Part shown: piece by piece, positions 1-5,833 of the stretch
How the letters are laid out: each line of letters begins with the position of its first letter
Position numbering within the stretch: the first letter of the stretch is position 1
Assembly (NCBI GenBank): GCA_035444405.1
Contig: DAOMOP010000232.1
Span: 1 to 5,833 of the forward strand
Direction: 5' to 3'
DNA from: DAOMOP01 sp035444405
Lineage (GTDB): Bacteria > Pseudomonadota > Gammaproteobacteria > Burkholderiales > Rhodocyclaceae
Length of the DNA: 5,833 nucleotides
Made by a program: the position numbers and the translations under genes
The notes under the pieces: generated by a model
Databases searched by the model: none
Told to the model about the DNA's origin: nothing
Seen by the model: only the letters and a program-made list of their open reading frames with translations

Positions 1-90
1 AAGGCCGGGAAGCACGTCGTGTGCGAGAAGCCGATGGCGATCACGCTCACGTCGGCGGACGAGCTGGTCCAGGCGTGCGATGACGCGGGC
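1..90 (+). CDS. Gfo/Idh/MocA-family oxidoreductase, internal fragment
   Basis: Frame 1 on the plus strand reads KAGKHVVCEKPMAITLTSAD followed by ELVQACDDAG. This is the typical N-terminal Rossmann-domain segment of Gfo/Idh/MocA NAD(P)-dependent sugar or inositol dehydrogenases: 'AGKHVxCEKPMA' with the signature EKP, whose lysine is catalytic or cofactor-binding in the family, followed by the 'A-D-E-L-V-x-A-C-x-x-A-G' helix. The fragment is cut by the window edge on the left. On the right the family pattern stops at about base 90, where the expected hydrophobic strand after 'DAG' is replaced by the antisense of hoxC. The frame stays open beyond that point only because antisense hoxC lacks stops, so the downstream translation is not part of this protein. 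It has no functional link to hydrogenase genes and is probably foreign to the locus. The substrate cannot be inferred from so short a piece. Confidence 0.72.
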
Positions 91-1173
91 GGCGACATTG
101 CCACCGCCGCTCGCGACGAGGTCGCGCGCGAGCGGGTGGCCGGCGACGGCCTGGCGCGCGAGCGCGCCGCACTCGACCACCGCGCCGTCCAGGCGCGGCG
201 CCTTGCACCACGTGTAAGCGTTCTCGCGCTCGCCGTCGACGCGCGTGTCGCCGTCCCACGGGTGGCGGGGGCGCGCGTCGGCCATCCACGCGTGGCTCGC
301 CTCCTCGGCGACGTCGCGGTGGTCGAGCGGCGCCACCGCCGCGTCGCCGCGCCGCCACACGCCGCCCGCAAAGAGGGCCTCGCCGTCGAGCGCATAAGCG
401 CCGTAGCTGATGAAGTGGTCGGTCGCACGTCCGAGCGTTGCCAGCGCGAGGTCGTCGGCGATCTCGAGAAAGAGGCGGAAATCGCTCGCCGCAGGTGCGC
501 GCGCGGCCTGCCAGGCAGCGAGCGCCGCGGCCGAATCGAGCGCGGCAATGGCCTCGAGCGCATCGCCGAAGAGGCGGCGCTCGAGCCAGCCGCGAAACTC
601 GCGCAGCATCGCGTAGAGGCGGATCTTCTCGGTCGCGGTGACCGCGCGCGCGACGCCGCCCGGCTGCAGCGTCATGCTGTGCGGCCACTTGCCGGCGAGG
701 ATGCCGAGCAGTTCGAGAAACGCCGCGCGCGCCGGCAGCGCCTCGGCCGTCGCCTTGCCCTCGACGGCCTTGAAGCACGCCTGCGCGGCGTCGAACCACG
801 GACGGCCGCGATACGCGTCGCGCGCGAAGTCCGCCATGAAGAACAGGTAGAAATGGGTGACGTGGTCGGCCAGGTTCTCGGTCGCGAGGATCAGGTTCGC
901 GGCCAGCGCGCCGTTGCGCGGCATATCGAGCCCCATCGCGTCGCGCAGCGCCGCGGCGGCCGCGGCCGACTGCGACACCGAACAGATGCCGCAGATGCGC
1001 GGCACCAGCGCGAGCGCATCGAACGGATCGCGTCCGGCCAGGATGTGCTCGAAACCGCGAAACAGCGGCGAGCTCACGCGGGCGGCCGCCACATGCCCGT
1101 CGGCGACGTCGAGGCTGACCTCGAGGTCGCCCTCGACGCGGTTGAACGGGCCGACGACCAGTCGCGTGCTCAC
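61..1173 (-). CDS. hoxC: Regulatory [NiFe]-hydrogenase large subunit HoxC/HupV, 3'-truncated
   Basis: This is the large subunit of the H2-sensing regulatory hydrogenase (group 2b); it carries the NiFe active site and pairs with HoxB in the cytoplasm. The protein begins MSTRLVVGPFNRVEGDLEV, with the conserved RVEG near residue 12. The L1 nickel-binding motif RICGIC lies at residues 59-64 (Cys61, Cys64), followed by SVSQS as in HupV/HoxC. GKWPHSMTLQPGG at 161-173 is another large-subunit signature. The GTG start at 1173 overlaps the hoxB stop as GTGA; the first in-frame ATG would be residue 80 and would lose the L1 motif, so GTG is preferred. No clear Shine-Dalgarno is visible, which fits translational coupling to hoxB. 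Family similarity runs to about residue 368 (ARVIARL) and then ends. About 110-120 residues are missing compared with the usual length near 480, including the L2 DPCxxC motif, so this copy could not bind nickel as it stands. The frame stays open to the window edge, but the last residues match a different gene on the other strand. Confidence 0.9.
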
Positions 1174-2161
1174 TTCAGTCCGGTGCGCCGGATCGCCGGC
1201 GCGACGACGGTGTGGTCTGCGGTGGCGTTGTCGCGCACGCGCTTCGGCGTGGCCGACTTCGACAGCGCGGCGAGCGCGACGAACCACGCCTTGGGCATGT
1301 CGGCCGGCAGCCCGATCGGGATGCCGGCGACCTTGGGCGTGCGCGCGAACGGATGGCCGGGCGCCTCGAAGCCCGGCTCGGTGCAGCTGATGCAGGCGAA
1401 GCCGCCGTTGGTGCACGAGCCGGCGCCGTTCCACAGCCGCACATTGCAGTCGGCATGCGCCTGGGTGCCCTTGCAGCCGAGGTGCTCCATCAGGCAGCCG
1501 AGGTCGGTGGGCTTGTGCGCACTCGCCTTGAACTCGTAGTACTCGTTGCGGCTGCAGCCGTGGTGCACGAGCTGGTCGGCATAGAAGCGCGGCCGGCCCA
1601 GCGCGTCGAACGCGTCGGCCGACGGCGGGTCGAGCGCCAGCGCGAGCAGCGTCTCGACGATCCAGCCCGGATGGACCGGGCAGCCGGCGACATTGACCAC
1701 CGGCAGCCCGGCGCCGGCGCGATAGTCGCCGCCGAGCAGCCCGCCACGCGCCTCGCCGTCGAACTGCAGGCCACAGGCGTCGGTCGGGTTCGCGCCGGCG
1801 CCGACGATGCCGCCGTAGGACGCGCAGGTGCCGACCGCAACGGTGAAGCGCGCGCGCGCGGCGAGCTCGCGCACCCACGCGATCATCGGCCGGCCGGTGC
1901 CGGCGAGCATGTGGAAGCGCCCGCTGCCCTGCGGCCCGCGCAGCATCGCGCCCTCGACGCACAGGATGTCCACCGGCGTGTCGCCGCGTGCGCACGCTTC
2001 GAGGATATCGAGCGCCTCGGCCCCGCTCTCCTCGGACAGCGCCGGGTGCCACAGCAGCTCGATGCCGGCATCCCGCAGCATCGCCGGCAGGTTGCGCGCG
2101 TCGTGGCACAGCAGCGACATCGTGCAGCCGCCGCAACCGCCCGATTGCAGCCACAGCAGGT

Positions 2162-2165
<4 letters not shown>
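1170..2165 (-). CDS. hoxB: Regulatory [NiFe]-hydrogenase small subunit HoxB/HupU
   Basis: This is the electron-transferring small subunit of the H2 sensor, 331 residues. It starts MNLLWLQSGGCGGCTMSLL, so the mature-type sequence begins at once with no twin-arginine signal peptide. That identifies a cytoplasmic sensory hydrogenase (HoxB/HupU) and not an exported HoxK/HupS. Cluster ligands visible are Cys11 and Cys14 (CGGC), Cys114 (GTCASYGG) and Cys162 (GCPVHP) for the proximal cluster. His202 or His201 with Cys204 (HHGCS), Cys224 and Cys231 (GCLMEHLGCKG), and Cys240, Cys251, Cys258 and Cys261 (SCTNGGFACISC) are the likely ligands of the two outer clusters. The frame is open 40 codons further upstream, but the ATG at 2165 is chosen because it has a strong GAGGGGG ribosome site 5 bases before it, matches the family N-terminus, and overlaps the hoxA stop as ATGA. 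The stop overlaps the hoxC GTG start. No key residue is missing. Confidence 0.95.
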
Positions 2166-3622
<1,457 letters not shown>

Positions 3623-3670
3623 CGCCGCCCTCCGCGTCGGCGTGCCGTCGCAAGCATCCGGGGGCGGCGG

Positions 3671-5527
3671 TCAGCGCTGTTCAGAGACCGCCTCCCGGCT
3701 GTCGCCGACCGGGCTTGCCGCATGGTTCCCGAGGTCACCGCCGCTCGCCGGCACGTGCCAGGCCAGCTCGCGGTGGCAGGCGAGATGGCGTGGCGTCCAC
3801 GAATGTGCGCTCTTCATGACGAAATGATAGCGCGCGACGTGGTAGCTCGGGTCGAAGCCGTAGAAGTTGCGCCGCATCTGCGCGAGCTCCCCGGCGCGCC
3901 ACGCGGCCAGCGGCCTGACGGCCTCGTCGGCGGCGCGGCGCGCGCCCTTCGCGGCGATGCGCGCGTCGAGCTCGGGCGCGGCGGCAAGCGCCGCGGCGCG
4001 CGCCTCGGACTCGCGGGCGAACGCGTCGACGTCCTCGCCGAACACCGCGTCGATCAGCCCCGCCGCGGCCGCGTGGCGCGCGAGCAGCGGCAGGCGCGCC
4101 TGCATGATGCGGCGTGCGGCCGCCTCGCCGACGCGCCGCGGCAAGAGATAAGTCCAGTACTCGGAGCCGTACAGGTTGCCCATGTTCTTGTAGTGCGGGT
4201 TGAGGATCACGCCCTCGCGCACCCACACGTGGTCGGCCGCGAGCGCGAGAAAGCACCCGCCCGCGCCGGCGTTGCCGCGCAGCGCGGCGACCGTGATGCG
4301 GTCGGTCAGCGTCAGCAGCGCGAGACACACGTCGTTCATCGCGTTGATGTTGGCCCACGACTCGTCGGCCGGCGAGGCGGCCGCCTCGATCGTGTTCAGG
4401 TGGATGCCGTTCGACCAGACGTCGCGCCCGCCCTCGAGCACCAGCACACGCGTCGGGCGGGCGCGCGCGAACGCGATCGCGGCGGTGAGACGCTCGCACT
4501 GCACGGTCGACATCGCGCCATTGTAGAACTCGAAGGCGAGAAAGCCGACCCGGCCGTCGGCGCTTTCGCGGTAGGCGAGCTCGGCCCCGTCGTCGGCGCC
4601 GCCATGCGCGGCGGCTGCGGCATCCGCCGGGTCCGGGCGCAGCGGCGCCAGCTCGCGCTCGGGCAGATGTGCGGCCTCGGCCGCGAACGCGACGGCCGCC
4701 GGCAGCTTGAAGCGGTGCTCGCCGTCGCCGCGGCGCACGTGGCCGATCCACACCGCGCCATCGACGGTCGCGCGCAGCAGCGCGCCGTCGCGCCGTGCGA
4801 CGAGCTCGCCCGGGGCCGCACCGGCAGCGCTGCCGGCGGCCGCGCGGTGCGCGTCGAACAGGTGGCAGGGCACGCCGAAGAGCGCGTCGGCCACCCCCGG
4901 AAAGCCGTCGGCGGCGCGGATCTTCGCCAGCACGGTGTCGGTCGCGTCGCGCGTCCAGTCGATCGCGCGGTCGGCCTGGCGCATCAGCGGGCGCAGGCGG
5001 CCGACCGGCGCGTCGGCGGCGCCGCGTTCGAGGATATGCACGAGCGGCATCGGCGCCCAGCGCCCGGCGCGCCAGTCGGGCACGCGCGCAAGCGCCTCGC
5101 GCACCGCCGCGAGCGCGGCCGTCGTGACCTCGTTGCGGTACAGGCTCGCCTTGGTCGCCGCGCGCATCGCGAAGCGCCGCGTCGCCCATACCGGCCCGGC
5201 GTCCATCCCGGCCTCGGCCTGCAGCACCGTCACGCCCCACGCGCGCGCGCCCTCGCCGATCGCCCAGTCGAGCGCGGACGGGCCGCGGTCGCCGACGATG
5301 CCCGGGTGCACGATCAGCGTCGGGTGGCGCGTCCAGATCGACGCCGGCACGGCGCGCTTCAGAAACGGCGCGAGCACGACGTCGGGCGCGAACAGCGCGA
5401 CCGCCTCCTCGGCGACCGAATCGGCGATGTCGAACTCGACCGACAGCGTGTGGCCATCGTCGGCGAGCTCGGCAAAGAGGCGCTGCGTCAGGCTGTTGAA
5501 CGAGTGGGTGAGGAGCAGGATACGCAT
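3671..5527 (-). CDS. hypX: HypX, CO-synthesising [NiFe]-hydrogenase maturation protein
   Basis: HypX makes the active-site CO ligand from N10-formyl-tetrahydrofolate under aerobic conditions, by formyl transfer to CoA and then decarbonylation of formyl-CoA. The 618-residue protein (numbered from 5527) opens MRILLLTHSFNSLTQRLF, the family N-terminus. A formyltransferase domain follows, with HPGIVGDRGPSALDWAI at about 74-90 and GMDAGPVW near 107-114. A second folate-domain segment spans about 170-290 (LMRQADRAIDW, KIRAADGFPGV). A crotonase-like domain spans about 320-540, with RDVWSNGIHLN, an oxyanion-type LRGNAGAGGCFLALAADHVW, and NPHYKNMGNLYGSEYW at 443-458. Tyr446 and Glu456 in the last motif have the same 10-residue spacing as the catalytic Tyr/Glu pair I recall for Aquifex HypX. 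The family ending FYGFDPSYHVARYHFV is present; about 45 residues follow it, making the protein somewhat longer than the usual 560-600. An ATG at 5530 is also possible (one extra Met), but the AGGGA site is better spaced for 5527. It lies between hypE and hoxA, as in Cupriavidus. Confidence 0.95.
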   Translation of the reverse strand: MRILLLTHSFNSLTQRLFAELADDGHTLSVEFDIADSVAEEAVALFAPDVVLAPFLKRAVPASIWTRHPTLIVHPGIVGDRGPSALDWAIGEGARAWGVTVLQAEAGMDAGPVWATRRFAMRAATKASLYRNEVTTAALAAVREALARVPDWRAGRWAPMPLVHILERGAADAPVGRLRPLMRQADRAIDWTRDATDTVLAKIRAADGFPGVADALFGVPCHLFDAHRAAAGSAAGAAPGELVARRDGALLRATVDGAVWIGHVRRGDGEHRFKLPAAVAFAAEAAHLPERELAPLRPDPADAAAAAHGGADDGAELAYRESADGRVGFLAFEFYNGAMSTVQCERLTAAIAFARARPTRVLVLEGGRDVWSNGIHLNTIEAAASPADESWANINAMNDVCLALLTLTDRITVAALRGNAGAGGCFLALAADHVWVREGVILNPHYKNMGNLYGSEYWTYLLPRRVGEAAARRIMQARLPLLARHAAAAGLIDAVFGEDVDAFARESEARAAALAAAPELDARIAAKGARRAADEAVRPLAAWRAGELAQMRRNFYGFDPSYHVARYHFVMKSAHSWTPRHLACHRELAWHVPASGGDLGNHAASPVGDSREAVSEQR

Positions 5528-5533
5528 CATCGG

Positions 5534-5538
5534 TCCCT
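5534..5538 (-). promoter_or_regulatory. Ribosome binding site of hypX
   Basis: AGGGA on the minus strand precedes two consecutive ATG codons. It is 3 bases from the first (5530) and 6 bases from the second (5527), which makes the second, family-like start (MRILLL) the better choice. The site sits within GGGACC, which could pair with an upstream GGTCC. Confidence 0.55.
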
Positions 5539-5544
5539 GTTCGC

Positions 5545-5560
5545 AGGTCCAGCAGGACCT
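5545..5560 (-). repeat. Perfect inverted repeat (hairpin) before hypX
   Basis: On the minus strand AGGTCC-TGCT-GGACCT forms a 6-bp perfect stem with a 4-base loop, ending 6 bases before the AGGGA ribosome site of hypX. There is no U-run after it in the direction of hypX, so it is not an intrinsic terminator for hypE. It might affect RNA stability or initiation, or be chance. Confidence 0.45.
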
Positions 5561-5655
5561 TTGATGTCACCGCCGAGGCACCGCCGCTGCGACGTCAACG
5601 AGTGCGGGACGGACGGCAAATGGCGCATGGATGGAGGCATCGTCGGTTCCCCGCT

Positions 5656-5833
5656 TCAGCAAATGCGCGGCAGCTGTTCGCCGGACAGCCAGTCGACCAT
5701 GCGCCGGCCGCCGAAGCCGGTGCGGATCTGCACGAAGCGGTGCGGATCGTCGGTGACCGTGCCGATGCGCGCGGCTGCGGCGCCGAGCGGGTGCGCGCGC
5801 AGCGCCGCGAGCGCGCGCGCGGCGTCGGCGTCG
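5656..5833 (-). CDS. hypE: HypE, hydrogenase maturation carbamoyl dehydratase, C-terminal part
   Basis: The minus-strand frame entering from the right edge ends in GEQLPRIC and a TGA. The C-terminal PRIC is diagnostic of HypE: its last cysteine receives a carbamoyl group from HypF and is dehydrated to thiocyanate, supplying the CN ligands of the NiFe centre. The 58 visible residues, including RAHPLGAAAARIG, VQIRTGFGGRRMVDWLSG and the tail, belong to the end of the AIR-synthase-like C-terminal domain. The N-terminal domain and start lie outside the window. It is followed by hypX on the same strand after 125 bases, the order found in Cupriavidus hyp clusters. Nothing in the visible part looks damaged. 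Confidence 0.93.
   Translation of the reverse strand, partial: DADAARALAALRAHPLGAAAARIGTVTDDPHRFVQIRTGFGGRRMVDWLSGEQLPRIC

Larger units (their letters stand above)
5531..5655 (-). other. hypE-hypX intergenic leader
   Basis: This 125-base spacer is the only sizeable non-coding stretch in the cluster part of the window. I see no GG-N10-GC sigma-54 promoter on the minus strand and no convincing sigma-70 boxes, so hypX is probably transcribed with hypE. It contains a perfect 6-bp hairpin (5545-5560) just before the hypX ribosome site. It also contains a possible 37-codon reading frame (5527-5640) that starts with GGGGAA 6 bases before its ATG and ends in a TGATG overlap with the hypX start. The peptide (MPPSMRHLPS...) resembles nothing I know. 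Coding status is unproven. Confidence 0.4.

Noticed and set aside
93..1539. Long plus-strand open frame continuing from the oxidoreductase fragment
   Set aside because: It is antisense to hoxC and hoxB, is rich in Arg and Ala, and shows no family pattern after base 90. It stays open only because of GC bias.
1846..1862. Alternating CG run as a possible repeat or Z-DNA site
   Set aside because: It falls inside hoxB and is explained by Ala/Arg codons at very high GC; similar runs recur throughout the coding sequence.
5545..5563. Intrinsic terminator on the plus strand (stem followed by TTT)
   Set aside because: The stem is only 6 bp, the T-run is three bases, and no plus-strand gene precedes it.
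4707..5564. 285-codon plus-strand open frame
   Set aside because: It is antisense to the HypX formyltransferase domain; Ser/Ala/Arg-rich shadow with no motif.
3735..5570. 611-codon minus-strand open frame
   Set aside because: It is an alternative frame of hypX, extremely Arg-rich, with no recognisable domain.
5531..5655. Sigma-54 promoter before hypX
   Set aside because: I looked for GG-N10-GC with a TGGCAC-type upstream element on the minus strand and found no acceptable match.

Overview
The window carries part of a [NiFe]-hydrogenase maturation and regulation cluster, encoded entirely on the minus strand. In transcription order (right to left) it holds the 3' end of hypE, then hypX, hoxA, hoxB (hupU) and a truncated hoxC (hupV). 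This is the order known from the Cupriavidus necator (Ralstonia eutropha) pHG1 hydrogenase cluster, hypE-hypX-hoxA-hoxB-hoxC-hoxJ. DNA is very GC-rich (above 70% by eye), with strong G/C third-position bias and many long antisense ORFs that are codon-bias shadows. Gene order and GC suggest a hydrogen-oxidising proteobacterium, most likely a betaproteobacterium; genus cannot be told from the sequence alone.

Region by region: 5656-5833 encodes the last 58 residues of HypE, ending in the diagnostic PRIC tail. 5531-5655 is a 125-base spacer with a small perfect hairpin and a possible 37-codon leader ORF. 3671-5527 is hypX, the CO-synthesising maturase that lets cells make the active-site CO ligand in air. 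A 48-base gap leads to hoxA (2162-3622), an NtrC-type response regulator with a complete GAFTGA loop. hoxB (1170-2165) overlaps hoxA by ATGA, and hoxC starts on a GTG overlapping the hoxB stop by GTGA.

Functionally, HypE and HypX build the Fe(CN)2CO part of the active site. HoxB and HoxC form the cytoplasmic H2-sensing regulatory hydrogenase (group 2b), which normally signals through the histidine kinase HoxJ (expected just beyond hoxC, not in this window) to HoxA, which then controls the energy-conserving hydrogenase genes.

The oddity is at the left edge. hoxC homology stops about 360-370 residues in, before the second pair of nickel-binding cysteines. The first 65-90 bases instead encode, on the opposite strand, a piece of an unrelated Gfo/Idh/MocA-family oxidoreductase (GKHVVCEKPMA). 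This is either a chimeric contig end or a real rearrangement breaking hoxC; an assembly artefact is the simpler explanation. Apart from that the window is a well-preserved example of a known system, and I see no undescribed system in it.
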